From: [Lactobacillus] rogosae
Lineage (GTDB): Bacteria; Bacillota; Clostridia; Lachnospirales; Lachnospiraceae
Direction of reading: 5' to 3'
Assembly: GCA_900112995.1 (NCBI GenBank)
Contig: FONU01000012.1
Span: 56,998-120,997 of the forward strand
DNA length: 64,000 nucleotides
Shown here piece by piece: positions 1 to 9,735 of the stretch (positions within the stretch are counted from its first letter, which is position 1; each line of letters starts with the position of its first letter). Made by a program: the position numbers and the translations under genes. The notes beneath the pieces were generated by a model. It made no database searches. It saw nothing but the letters and a program-made list of their open reading frames with translations, and was not told the origin of the DNA.

Positions 1-108
1 CGTATATGCACACAGGAAGAAGATAAAAGCAGAATATTCAGCCTTCTTAATAAGGTGAGTATTAATGCAAATGTGGCAGATGACGGAACGGTTACGCAGG
101 TTAAGTAA
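1..108 (+). CDS. C-terminal end of an unidentified protein (partial)
   Basis: Frame 1 is open from the first base to a TAA at 106-108 and encodes about 35 residues ending in DDGTVTQVK. The beginning lies outside the window. The residue mix looks like a real protein tail, but no family can be recognised from so little. It could also be a chance open frame. The structured element at 211-343 follows it and may end its transcript. Confidence 0.4.
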   Translation, partial: RICTQEEDKSRIFSLLNKVSINANVADDGTVTQVK

Positions 109-210
109 GTGTGGTGGCATAACGGACGGTATATGGCTTAGGTGGCGGCTGGTATCAGGGGCTTACGCCAGAATATTTAATTGGATATTGTTATAAAACA
201 GATTGCAAAG

Positions 211-343
211 AAAATCGCGGTTATTATCAAAAGTCAGGTACTTTGAGCACGCCGGTACTTAGGTGCTGTATTTTAGCACCTTAGTATCCGCTACGTGCGA
301 GAGTAGCGAGAGCGTGCCTGACGTTGATGATAACCGCGATTTT
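211..343. repeat. Palindromic structured element (long closing stem plus two inner hairpins)
   Basis: This element fills most of the 324-base gap between the partial gene and the convergent GltD-like gene. Bases 211-229 pair with 325-343 (one G-U). The stem continues with GTCAGG and GCACGC on the left against GCGTGC-CTGAC on the right. Inside are hairpins 254-267/275-289 and 290-294/303-307. It could be a small palindromic mobile or REP-like element, or a bidirectional terminator; it runs into TTTTATTT on the plus strand. No second copy is seen in this window and no clear target duplication flanks it. Confidence 0.6.
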
Positions 344-432
344 ATTTACTGTCGTCTGTTAGTTATTACTGTTATTTAGCTAAAGCATTTATTAGTGTCA
401 TATATTGAATGACTATCGTGAAGCAATGTGTA

Positions 433-1668
433 TTAGTCTGTAGTATCTTTAAGCGACTGCATATATTCATGCATAGATTCTGCAACAATCTTACTATGTG
501 CCACAGCCTCTACAACAGTTCTTGCCCCATTAACGACATCACCAGATGCGAATATTCCCGGGCGTGATGTATGACCTGTTTCGTCAGCTTCAAGAAGACC
601 ACGTTTATTGGCATTTAAGCCTTTAGTGCTGTTGACAAGTCTTGTCATTGGTCCCTGGCTTATTGAGATAATAACGCTGTCTGATTCATATAATGTGTCG
701 CTTCCATCTACATCAGTGAATGAGCCATCTTCATTTTCTATTACATCTCTGAATATTACGCCGTTATCTTTAATCTCAACTGGTCGTTTGTTATATTCAA
801 ATTCAACACCTTCAAGAGTGGCGTAGCTGAATTCGTACTGGCTGGCAGCTACTTCTTTAGTGATAGAGAAGCAGGTTAGCCTGCGGACACCTTTTCTTAT
901 CGCTGTTCTTGCAACGTCCATAGCAGCATTACCAGCACCGATTACGATTACACGTTCTCCAAGCTTATAGCTGTCGGGGTTGTTAAGATAGTTAATTCCA
1001 AAGTGGACATTTCCAAATGTCTCGCCCTTTATGTGAAGTGTGTTAGGATTCCATACGCCAGTTCCTACGAATATAGACTTATAACCATCACGGAATAAAT
1101 CTTCAATAGTTATTGCACTTCCTATAAGAGTATTAGGACGTACCTTGATACCCTTTAATTCAAGATGACGGTATTCGATATCGTCAAGAACTGATTTGGG
1201 AAGACGAAATTCAGGAATACCATATCTTAAGACACCGCCAATTTTGTCCTTGCCCTCAAATATAGTTACCTGATATCCATATCTTGCCAGGATAATAGCA
1301 ATTGTAATTCCAGCAGGACCTGAACCGATAATAGCTACACGCATACCGTTAGATGGCTTAGGACCTTCTGTCATTTTGTTAGCATATGTAGTTGAGATAT
1401 AATTCTCTATTGTTGAAAAATGTACAGGTGCTCCCTTACGTCCAAGAACACAATGCCCCTCGCATTGGTTTTCGTGGTTACAGACAAGACTGCATACAGT
1501 TGTAAGAGGATTATTTTCAAAAAGCATTTTACCTGCTTCATCAAGCTTGTTCTCTTTGAGTAACTTAATTGCCAGTGGAATGTTGGTGCTTATAGGGCAG
1601 CCTTTCTGACACTGTGGAACTTTGCATTGAAGACAACGATTGGCTTCATCCATAACATGTAATGCCAT
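433..1668 (-). CDS. NAD(P)H-dependent oxidoreductase, glutamate synthase small-subunit (GltD) family
   Basis: A 411-residue flavoprotein of the GltD family, which moves electrons between NAD(P)H, FAD and Fe-S clusters. The N-terminal Fe-S domain shows Cys12, Cys15, Cys20, Cys24 and a second group Cys59, Cys63, Cys69, Cys73. The FAD-binding GSGPAG is at 115-120 and the NAD(P)-binding GAGNAA near 244. A GD motif sits near the C-terminus as in this family. No large glutamate synthase subunit lies next to it, so it may be a stand-alone electron-transfer enzyme rather than part of glutamate synthase. The length is a little under typical GltD. The ATG start has a weak AGCAGG upstream and its own promoter. 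Confidence 0.85.
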   Translation of the reverse strand: MALHVMDEANRCLQCKVPQCQKGCPISTNIPLAIKLLKENKLDEAGKMLFENNPLTTVCSLVCNHENQCEGHCVLGRKGAPVHFSTIENYISTTYANKMTEGPKPSNGMRVAIIGSGPAGITIAIILARYGYQVTIFEGKDKIGGVLRYGIPEFRLPKSVLDDIEYRHLELKGIKVRPNTLIGSAITIEDLFRDGYKSIFVGTGVWNPNTLHIKGETFGNVHFGINYLNNPDSYKLGERVIVIGAGNAAMDVARTAIRKGVRRLTCFSITKEVAASQYEFSYATLEGVEFEYNKRPVEIKDNGVIFRDVIENEDGSFTDVDGSDTLYESDSVIISISQGPMTRLVNSTKGLNANKRGLLEADETGHTSRPGIFASGDVVNGARTVVEAVAHSKIVAESMHEYMQSLKDTTD

Positions 1669-1704
1669 ATATACCTGCTTTCTGCGCTAGTGCGCCATAT
1701 AATA

Positions 1705-1760
1705 ATAACCAGAATATATAGTCAGCAGGAAATGTTAGTGCCAACTAATATTCTGGTTAT
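1705..1760 (-). promoter_or_regulatory. Promoter of the GltD-like gene flanked by a 13-bp inverted repeat
   Basis: On the minus strand TTGGCA (1744-1739) and TATATA (1720-1715) are 18 bp apart, about 40 bases before the start codon. Perfect 13-bp inverted arms, ATAACCAGAATAT at 1705-1717 and its complement at 1748-1760, bracket the promoter and overlap the -10. This looks like a two-arm operator, or a hairpin that ends transcription from upstream. A small GCGC hairpin at 1684-1695 follows in the leader. Confidence 0.45.
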
Positions 1761-1810
1761 ATTCTAGCATATGTGATTGCTTATTAAAAGAATAGATAAT
1801 CTTTTCACAA

Positions 1811-2317
1811 TTATTTGAAGATATTTCTGAATAATCTAACCAATATTGATTGTGAAGGTGCTAATGTGACTATAGTATCTGTGGTATTTAACATTCGTAG
1901 TACATACACGGCGATAAATAGCACCGCAGATAATATAAAGATACAATTCAACAGGCGGCTTAACCTGACGGAAGGCTTAATACGTCTGGTATTAACTATA
2001 TATACGATAACACTTATTAATAGCACTGGAAGTGTAAGGACAAGAGGGTGATAATTAAGTGCAGCGTGTGTATCACCGTGAAGAATTGCAAGCACAGCTC
2101 TCGTCATACCGCAGGCTGGGCAGGAAATGCCTGTTATGAATTTAATAGGACAGCCAATATGGGTAAAATAGAGTAGTATAATAATAAGGAAGAAACAGGC
2201 TGATAATTTGAAAATGTTCCAGTAAGAAGATGTTCTGATGTTATGCCAGCGTATTGATGATTTAACAGGGTGTGAGCCGGCAGTTGTATTGTGCTGTGGG
2301 TTCAATGAATGTTTCAT
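1811..2317 (-). CDS. DUF2752 family membrane protein
   Basis: A 168-residue membrane protein with the DUF2752 signature: GCP, then TG.SCPACGMTRA, then a conserved HPL. The Cys residues are at about 56, 66 and 69 in this numbering. Three or so hydrophobic segments are visible. The function of the family is not established. The open frame extends 25 codons further to a TTG at 2392, but that TTG has no ribosome site, whereas the ATG at 2317 has AAGGA about 12 bases upstream. I therefore prefer the shorter form. Confidence 0.75.
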   Translation of the reverse strand: MKHSLNPQHNTTAGSHPVKSSIRWHNIRTSSYWNIFKLSACFFLIIILLYFTHIGCPIKFITGISCPACGMTRAVLAILHGDTHAALNYHPLVLTLPVLLISVIVYIVNTRRIKPSVRLSRLLNCIFILSAVLFIAVYVLRMLNTTDTIVTLAPSQSILVRLFRNIFK

Positions 2318-2935
2318 ATTCTTAATAAAATCCTTAATATTAATAAAATTCTTAATATAATAAGTTACATTGTTAGAAATTATAATTGCCAATTATAGGT
2401 GCAAGTTAATTAATAAATATATAACAAATAGTGAAAAATATTACATATACACCTTGATAATAACGATAAGTTATATATTTTAATAAATTTTTAATTTTTG
2501 TGCATTTTACTCTATACAATTGTATTTTTAATGTATTTTCTTCTTATTATATAACATAATGGTATGTCTGCATACATTTTTTATATATGTTATAAATGAT
2601 AAAACATAAAGAATTCTATGTAAAATATTAAAAAATAAATAAATGACCGATGGTCAGTATTGCTTGATATCCCTTAATTGTACTAACTTTTATACATAAT
2701 AAATGCTGTATCATAAAGTCAGATAATACATATATTTTTATGTAATATTAGAAAATTATCATATCCATAATTAATTGAGATAACAAGTTGATGTACTGAT
2801 ATACATACATAGATTTGTATAATATGTTAAGATTAAAAAGTTAAGATTGTTAAAAATTAATTTATTTGCTTTACATTTCCATAAAATGGGTATAAACTTC
2901 GCAGTGAGAAAAAGAAAGGATAAGGAGATGGTTTT
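2318..2935. promoter_or_regulatory. Long AT-rich divergent intergenic region with atp promoter and a palindrome
   Basis: About 600 bases without a gene between DUF2752 and atpB. I see no atpI here. It holds a TetR-operator-like palindrome TGACCGATGGTCA at 2644-2656. A possible atp promoter lies near 2866-2896 (TTGCTT or TTTACA before TATAAA at 2891-2896; the spacings, 19 and 15, are not ideal). AAGGAG at 2922-2927 serves the TTG start of atpB. The rest is AT-rich sequence with no recognised content. Confidence 0.4.
2644..2656. promoter_or_regulatory. TGACC-N3-GGTCA palindrome, possible operator
   Basis: A perfect 13-bp palindrome in otherwise very AT-rich DNA, about 280 bp before atpB and 330 bp before the DUF2752 start. 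The layout resembles TetR-family operators, but no regulator gene of that family is nearby, so the assignment is a guess. Confidence 0.35.
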
Positions 2936-3622
2936 TTGAATGATTTAGCACAGAATCTTATTGAAGAGCTTCAATGTGAGACCGTCTTTACGATTCCTAT
3001 TTTGGGTGGAATACCAGTATCTGAGGCAGTTGTGGTCACATGGATCATTATGGCAGTCCTGGTTGTAGTTTCATTTATACTGACCCGAAATCTTAAGGTG
3101 GATCATATAAGTAAAAGACAGGCTGTTGCTGAAAGCATAGTTACAGGTCTTATGAAGATGGTTCAAGGAATGGTTGGCGAGAAGGGTAAGGCTTATGTGC
3201 CGTATCTTACAACAGTTATGTTATATATTGGTGTTTCCAATATTATCGGACTGTTTGGATTTAAGTCCCCAACAAAGGACTTAAGAGTAACGGTAGCACT
3301 GGCACTTATGAGTATTATTCTTATTGAAGCTGCTGGTATCTATCACAAGGGTGTTAAGCGTTGGTTACACGGCTTTGTTGAGCCGGTTGCAATCGTAACA
3401 CCAATTAACATTCTCGAAGTTGTTACAAAGCCACTTTCACTTTGTATGCGACTTTTCGGTAATGTATTAGGAGCTTTCGTTATTATGGAGCTTCTGAAAA
3501 TGATACTTCCGGTAGGACTTCCGGTTGTGTTCAGTCTGTACTTCGATATATTTGATGGTTTACTTCAGGCATACGTATTTGTATTCCTTACATCATTGTA
3601 TATTGATGAGATTACAGAATAA
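2936..3622 (+). CDS. atpB: F1Fo ATP synthase subunit a
   Basis: Subunit a of the membrane Fo sector, which forms the ion path next to the c ring. It has 228 residues with about five to six membrane helices. The essential arginine is Arg172 in MRLFGN, within the family segment that starts EPVAIVTPINILEVVTKP. The start codon is TTG, with AAGGAG 8 bases upstream; no ATG is available nearby. First gene of the atp operon, 73 bases before atpE. Confidence 0.96.
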   Translation: MNDLAQNLIEELQCETVFTIPILGGIPVSEAVVVTWIIMAVLVVVSFILTRNLKVDHISKRQAVAESIVTGLMKMVQGMVGEKGKAYVPYLTTVMLYIGVSNIIGLFGFKSPTKDLRVTVALALMSIILIEAAGIYHKGVKRWLHGFVEPVAIVTPINILEVVTKPLSLCMRLFGNVLGAFVIMELLKMILPVGLPVVFSLYFDIFDGLLQAYVFVFLTSLYIDEITE

Positions 3623-3695
3623 TTAATTAAGAAAGCTTGTTGTGTAGGCAGATAGCCTATATATGAGTATATGTTAAGAAAAAGGAGATAAGATT

Positions 3696-3923
3696 ATGAG
3701 TGGAACAATTATAGCTATTGGCGCAGGTATCGCCGTATTAGGTTCATTTGGTGCAGGTATTGGTATTGGTATAGCAACTGGTAGAGCTTCAGAAGCTGTT
3801 GCAAGACAGCCAGAGGCAGAAGGTAAGATTACAAAGACACTTATTCTTGGTAGTGCGTTGGCAGAGGCTACTGCTATTTACGGTTTCGTTATCGCCCTTA
3901 TGATTATCGTTATGCTTGCTTAA
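3696..3923 (+). CDS. atpE: F1Fo ATP synthase subunit c
   Basis: The 75-residue hairpin proteolipid that forms the rotor ring. Two helices are separated by the polar loop ARQPEAEG. The ion-carrying carboxylate is Glu57 in the second helix, in the context AEATAIYG. In Na+-coupled rings a Gln in helix 1 and a Ser after the Glu bind sodium. Here the matching positions are Ile and Ala, so proton coupling is more likely, although Thr59 and Tyr62 are present. ATG start with AAGGAG upstream. Confidence 0.96.
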   Translation: MSGTIIAIGAGIAVLGSFGAGIGIGIATGRASEAVARQPEAEGKITKTLILGSALAEATAIYGFVIALMIIVMLA

Positions 3924-3997
3924 GCATAATAAAAGCCTGCTTTGGCAGACAAATATAAAGATAACAAGAAAAGATTAAAGGAAAGGCAGGGAATAAG

Positions 3998-4480
3998 ATG
4001 CTCCAGTTAGATGTTTGGAATGTTTTATTTACAGTTATTAACCTTTTAATTCTCTTTGTGCTTATGAGAATATTCTTATATAAGCCAGTTCAGAAGATTA
4101 TTGCAGCAAGACAGGCAGAGGCCGATAAGCAGTTTGACGAGGCTGCGGCTAAGCAGAGCGAAGCAGAAGAACTTAAGACTAAGTATGAAGCAGTTTTAAG
4201 TGATGCTGAAAATGAGAAGAAAAAGGTTGTTGCTGAGGCGAGAAAGACTGCTGATGAAGAATATCAGCGTATCGTAACAGATGCACACAAGACAGCTTCA
4301 CAGATTAAAGATGACGCCGAGGCTGAGGCAATAAGCCAGAAAGAACAGATATTAAAGAAAGCAGAAAAAGAAATTGCAGATATGGTTGTAGATGCAGCAG
4401 CTAAGGTTGTCGGAAGCAATAGTGCCGATACTAATGCAGCACTTTATGACACATTTTTGAATAAAGCAGGTGATAAATAG
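3998..4480 (+). CDS. atpF: F1Fo ATP synthase subunit b
   Basis: The 160-residue peripheral-stalk subunit. One N-terminal membrane helix (about residues 8-29) is followed by a long charged, alanine-rich helix (about 35-140) typical of the b dimer. Its TAG stop overlaps the GTG start of the next gene by one base, so translation is probably coupled to the delta-alpha fusion, whose delta part would bind the end of b. Confidence 0.95.
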   Translation: MLQLDVWNVLFTVINLLILFVLMRIFLYKPVQKIIAARQAEADKQFDEAAAKQSEAEELKTKYEAVLSDAENEKKKVVAEARKTADEEYQRIVTDAHKTASQIKDDAEAEAISQKEQILKKAEKEIADMVVDAAAKVVGSNSADTNAALYDTFLNKAGDK

Positions 4481-6498
4481 TGATACAGACAGCAATTGAT
4501 TATGCAAAAGAATTACATAAAGCTGGAATGACACACGAAGAATTATCTTCGGTGAAAGATATATTTGATGTTGTACCACAGGTTAAGGAAGAACTTAATG
4601 ATCCTACGGTATCACTTGAGAAGAAGCATCTTGTGATTCAGAAAGTATTTTCTAAAAATGTAAGAAACTTCTTACAGCTTTTATGTGATAATAATGATGT
4701 TAATTTATTTGAAGAAGTATATAAAGCTTTAACAGAACTTGAAAAGACACCAGAACAGAAGGAAAGTTCAGCAGTCCTTACATATGTTGAAGCACCATCT
4801 GATGAGCAGCTTGCAGGTATTAAGAAGTTCATTGAGAAAGAATTCCATAATCCTGATATCAAGCTTGAGATGGTTAAAGATCCATCTCTTAAGAGTGGAT
4901 TTGTATTAAAGGTTGGCTCTAAAGAGTATGACTGGAGTGAGAAAGCACGTATTGACCAGTTAAAGAGCAGTATTGCCAAGGCGGTTGGCACAGGCTCGGC
5001 TACAGCAAGTGAGAAAGGTATTCTTTCAATCCTTGAAGCTAATATCGAAGATTTCCAGCTTGAAGTTAAGGATAAAGAGATTGGTGTAGTTAACTGGGTT
5101 GGTGATGGTATTGCCAATGTTGATGGAATTGACCACGCTTTTTATGGTGAAATCGTTATATTCGACAGCGGTGTAAAAGGTATGGTTCAGGATGTCAGAC
5201 GTGATGAAGTCGGCGTTATTCTTTTTGGTAGTGATATTGAAGTTAAAGAGGGCAGTAAGGTTGTCCGTACAGGAAAGATGGCTGGTGTTCCAGTTGGTGA
5301 AGGTTTCCTTGGAAGAATTGTTGATGCACTTGGTTCACCTATTGATGACAAGGGTGATATCCAGGCAGATGGCTACAGACCAGTAGAGTGTGAAGCACCT
5401 GGTATTACAGAGCGTAAGTCAGTATCAGTACCTATGGAGACTGGACTTCTTTCTATTGATTCAATGTTCCCTATAGGACGTGGACAAAGAGAGCTTATTA
5501 TTGGTGACCGTCAGACAGGTAAGACAGCTATCGCAACAGATACAATTATTAACCAGAAGGGTAAAGGCGTTATCTGTATATATGTCGCTATTGGACAGAA
5601 AGCTTCTACAATAGCCAAGCTTGTTAATACATTAAAGACAGCAGGTGCTATGGATTATACAACTATTGTATCAGCTACAGCAGCAGATCCAGCACCATTA
5701 CAGTATATTGCCCCATATGCAGGTACAGCTATGGCTGAATACTTTATGCACAATGGCAAAGATGTACTTATTATATATGATGATCTTTCAAAGCACGCGG
5801 TTGCATATAGAGCAATATCACTTCTGCTTGAGCGTTCACCAGGACGTGAAGCTTACCCAGGTGATGTATTCTATCTTCATTCAAGACTTCTTGAAAGATC
5901 AAGCCGTCTTTCACCAGAAGCAGGTGGTGGTTCAATAACAGCACTTCCTATTATAGAGACACAGGCAGGCGACCTTTCAGCATATATACCAACCAATGTA
6001 ATATCTATTACAGATGGTCAGATATTCCTTGAAAGTGAGTTATTCTTCTCAGGCCAAAGACCAGCCGTTAACGTAGGTCTTTCTGTATCCCGTGTTGGTG
6101 GTGCAGCACAGACTAAGGCTATGAAGAAGGCAGCAGGAAGTATCCGTATTGATCTGGCACAGTACAGAGAGATGGAAGTGTTCACACAGTTCTCATCAGA
6201 TCTTGATGAAAGTACTAAGAATCAGTTACAGCACGGACGTGCACTTATGGAACTTCTTAAACAGCCGGTTAGCCACCCATTCAGTATGGCTGAACAGGTT
6301 ATTATATTAGTTTCAGCTAATGCACATATTTTTAGTGATGTTGAACTTGCGGATATTAAGACATTTAGAAAAGAAATGCTTACATTCTTTAAAGAACAAC
6401 ATTCAGATATTATTAATACAATTGAGTCCACTAAAGATCTCACAGATGAGACTAAGGAAGCAATTATAGAGGCTGCTAAGGAATTTAAGAATAAGTAA
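4480..6498 (+). CDS. atpA: Fused F1 ATP synthase delta-alpha subunit
   Basis: One open frame of 672 residues carries both F1 subunits. Residues about 1-170 are a delta (OSCP) subunit: N-terminal helical bundle, then the PDIKLEMVKDPSLKSGFVLKV-type C-terminal region. A short linker (GTGSATASEKG) leads into a complete alpha subunit from about 180, with GDRQTGKT at 342-349 and the usual alpha C-terminal domain. There is no stop or ATG with a ribosome site at the join. The only internal candidate is a TTG near 5029 behind an AGAAAGG. The GTG start overlaps atpF by one base. F1 has three alpha and one delta, so the fusion raises a stoichiometry question. Confidence 0.93.
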   Translation: MIQTAIDYAKELHKAGMTHEELSSVKDIFDVVPQVKEELNDPTVSLEKKHLVIQKVFSKNVRNFLQLLCDNNDVNLFEEVYKALTELEKTPEQKESSAVLTYVEAPSDEQLAGIKKFIEKEFHNPDIKLEMVKDPSLKSGFVLKVGSKEYDWSEKARIDQLKSSIAKAVGTGSATASEKGILSILEANIEDFQLEVKDKEIGVVNWVGDGIANVDGIDHAFYGEIVIFDSGVKGMVQDVRRDEVGVILFGSDIEVKEGSKVVRTGKMAGVPVGEGFLGRIVDALGSPIDDKGDIQADGYRPVECEAPGITERKSVSVPMETGLLSIDSMFPIGRGQRELIIGDRQTGKTAIATDTIINQKGKGVICIYVAIGQKASTIAKLVNTLKTAGAMDYTTIVSATAADPAPLQYIAPYAGTAMAEYFMHNGKDVLIIYDDLSKHAVAYRAISLLLERSPGREAYPGDVFYLHSRLLERSSRLSPEAGGGSITALPIIETQAGDLSAYIPTNVISITDGQIFLESELFFSGQRPAVNVGLSVSRVGGAAQTKAMKKAAGSIRIDLAQYREMEVFTQFSSDLDESTKNQLQHGRALMELLKQPVSHPFSMAEQVIILVSANAHIFSDVELADIKTFRKEMLTFFKEQHSDIINTIESTKDLTDETKEAIIEAAKEFKNK

Positions 6499-6533
6499 TA
6501 TTAATAAAAATGTGTGGAAATGGAGGATAAGCT

Positions 6534-7493
6534 ATGGCGAATACTAAAGAAATTCAAAGCAGAATAAATAGTATTCATGATACAATGAAAATCACCAAAG
6601 CTATGTATATGATGTCCTCAGTTAAACTTAGAAAAGCCAGACAGAAGCTTGAGGATACAGAGCCTTACTTCTATGGATTGCAGGATCAGATAAAGAGTAT
6701 TTTGTATCATTTTCCTACTATGCAGCATCTTTTCTTTGATAATAGAAATAGTGATATGCACGAGCAGATAAAGAAAAAAGCATTTATCGTCATAAGTGGT
6801 GATAAAGGAATGGCTGGTGCATATAACCATAATGTATTAAAGGAAGCCAAGAGATTGTGCGATGAGTCACAGGAATACAAGATATTTGCAATAGGAGAAA
6901 CTGGCAGACAGTATTTTACTTCACTTGGTTATAATGTTGAGGAGTCATTCAGATTTTCAGCTAATAATCCATCAGTTCACAGAGCCAGAGTTATAACAGA
7001 AGACATAGTTGAGCGTTATAAAGAGGAAGAAATGGACGAGGTGTATATTGTGTATACACGAATGGAACGAGGAATGAAAGAAGAGGTCGAGGTTGAACAG
7101 TTACTTCCTCTTAAGACCAATCAGTTCATTAAGGAAGAGTTAGTTGATAATGTAAAAAAGGGTAAAAGTAATGGTACTCTTGAAGATTTTGAAGGCTCAG
7201 ATGATTATTTTGTAATATATCCGTCACCAAAGGTTGTTCTTAATGATCTTGCATACAATTATGTAACAGGATTCATATATGGAGCACTTGTTGAGGGCTT
7301 TGCGACAGAAGAAAATGCACGAATGGTTGCTATGCAGGCAGCTACAGATAATGCAGAAGCTATGCTTAAGGAATTATCAATTGAGTATAACAGACTTCGT
7401 CAGGCAGCTATAACACAGGAGATTACTGAGGTTATAGGTGGTGCTAAGGCTCTTAAGAAGAAAAAGATGAAGAAAGCAAAGGCGGGAAAATAG
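6534..7493 (+). CDS. atpG: F1Fo ATP synthase subunit gamma
   Basis: The central-shaft subunit, 319 residues. Typical N-terminal (IQSRINSIHDTMKITKAM) and C-terminal (DNAEAMLKELSIEYNRLRQAAITQEI) coiled-coil helices are present. It is longer than most gammas because of an insert around residues 200-220 and a lysine-rich tail (KALKKKKMKKAKAGK). ATG start with GGAGGA upstream, 35 bases after the fusion gene. Confidence 0.95.
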   Translation: MANTKEIQSRINSIHDTMKITKAMYMMSSVKLRKARQKLEDTEPYFYGLQDQIKSILYHFPTMQHLFFDNRNSDMHEQIKKKAFIVISGDKGMAGAYNHNVLKEAKRLCDESQEYKIFAIGETGRQYFTSLGYNVEESFRFSANNPSVHRARVITEDIVERYKEEEMDEVYIVYTRMERGMKEEVEVEQLLPLKTNQFIKEELVDNVKKGKSNGTLEDFEGSDDYFVIYPSPKVVLNDLAYNYVTGFIYGALVEGFATEENARMVAMQAATDNAEAMLKELSIEYNRLRQAAITQEITEVIGGAKALKKKKMKKAKAGK

Positions 7494-7519
7494 CCGCAAG
7501 ATATAGCAGAAAGAGGTGA

Positions 7520-8920
<1,401 letters not shown>

Positions 8921-8978
8921 ATAAAGCTGGATCTGCTTCACAAGACAGGAAAGCAGACAGCTTTCTATGTCGTAGAAG

Positions 8979-9127
8979 TGTAGTTTTTGCTTTGTAATAA
9001 ACAATGAGGTAAAACCTTCGGCTCCTGCAAGGGCAGTCGCATTTTTACTTCGTAAAAAACAATGAGGTAAAACCTTCGGCTCCTGCAAGGGCAGTCGCAT
9101 TTTTTACTTCGTAAAAAACAAGGAGGT
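8979..9127 (+). repeat. Tandem 58-59-bp repeat between atpD and atpC
   Basis: Two nearly identical units start at 9001 and 9059. A degenerate partial copy lies before them (8979-9000). The start of a third unit (9118 on) is converted into the atpC ribosome site: ACAATGAGGT of the repeat becomes ACAAGGAGGT. Each unit has a small palindrome TTTTTAC-TTC-GTAAAAA and CTGC-AAGG-GCAG. The repeat lengthens the intergenic mRNA and could form hairpins that affect atpC translation or mRNA stability. Confidence 0.85.
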
Positions 9128-9132
9128 ATGGG

Positions 9133-9546
9133 TTGAATACATTTTCATTGAAATTAATAGCCTGCGATAAGGTATTCTACGATGGACCTTGTGAAATTCT
9201 TATATTTGATGGTTTCGATGGAGAGATGGCTATTATGGCTAATCACGAGCCTATGACCTGTAGTGTTGAAACAGGAGAATTAAGATTCAGAGTTCCAGGA
9301 GAAACTGTATGGCAGGAAGCTATAGTTTCGACAGGACTTCTTAAAGTTGAACACAACAAAGTTGATATAATAGTGTATTCGGCTGAAAGACCTGAAGAAA
9401 TAGATAAGTTCAGAGCTGAGGCGGCGCTTGAAAGAGCGAGGGAACAGCTTGCACAGAAACAGAGCATTATGGAATATCACGTATCGACAGCCTCTATGGC
9501 GCGAGCTATGGCACGACTTCGTGGTGTTAAGAACCATGATGTATAG
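9133..9546 (+). CDS. atpC: F1Fo ATP synthase subunit epsilon
   Basis: The 137-residue regulatory epsilon subunit. An N-terminal beta sandwich (GFDGEMAIMANHEPM, then VSTGLLKVEHNKVDI) is followed by a helical hairpin (ARAMARLRGVKNHDV). The start is a TTG 6 bases after AAGGAGG. An ATG seven bases earlier meets a stop after two codons. Last gene of the atp operon; a terminator follows at 9631-9674. Confidence 0.95.
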   Translation: MNTFSLKLIACDKVFYDGPCEILIFDGFDGEMAIMANHEPMTCSVETGELRFRVPGETVWQEAIVSTGLLKVEHNKVDIIVYSAERPEEIDKFRAEAALERAREQLAQKQSIMEYHVSTASMARAMARLRGVKNHDV

Positions 9547-9630
9547 AAAGTTAATATATTATAATATGTACAGGGCTTGCAGGGCAGAAAATGTACCAGC
9601 AGGCGGTGTATGTAGATATTAATAAAATGT

Positions 9631-9674
9631 AAAGACACCATTCATTAGCGTGAAGTTAATGGGTGGTGTTTTTA
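9631..9674 (+). terminator. Rho-independent terminator of the atp operon
   Basis: Bases 9635-9647 pair with 9657-9669 through 13 base pairs including two G-U wobbles, with a nine-base loop and a T-rich tail. It lies 90 bases after atpC and before the hipB promoter. Confidence 0.8.
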
Positions 9675-9678
9675 AATG

Positions 9679-9735
9679 ACTAATATATTAGCTATTATTG
9701 ACAAAAATTAACTAAATAGCTAATATATTAGCTAT
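9679..9735 (+). promoter_or_regulatory. hipB promoter with two palindromic operators
   Basis: TTGACA (9698-9703), a 17-bp spacer and TAATAT (9721-9726) form a near-consensus promoter. The palindrome core CTAATATATTAG occurs at 9680-9691 and again at 9720-9731. The second copy extends to a perfect 20-bp palindrome (9716-9735) covering the -10 and the start codon. The centres are 40 bp apart, about four helical turns, as expected for repression by a HipB dimer pair. Confidence 0.75.

Noticed and set aside
3696..3923. Na+-coupled c ring
   Set aside because: The Gln and Ser ligands of sodium-type c subunits are replaced by Ile and Ala, although Thr and Tyr are present.
4480..6498. Sequencing error joining atpH and atpA
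   Set aside because: The join is smooth, with a plausible linker and no relic of a stop, start or ribosome site, so a real fusion is more likely; it still needs checking.
9001..9127. 58-bp repeats as a CRISPR or insertion element
   Set aside because: Only about two units, no spacers, no transposase; the last unit merges with the atpC ribosome site.
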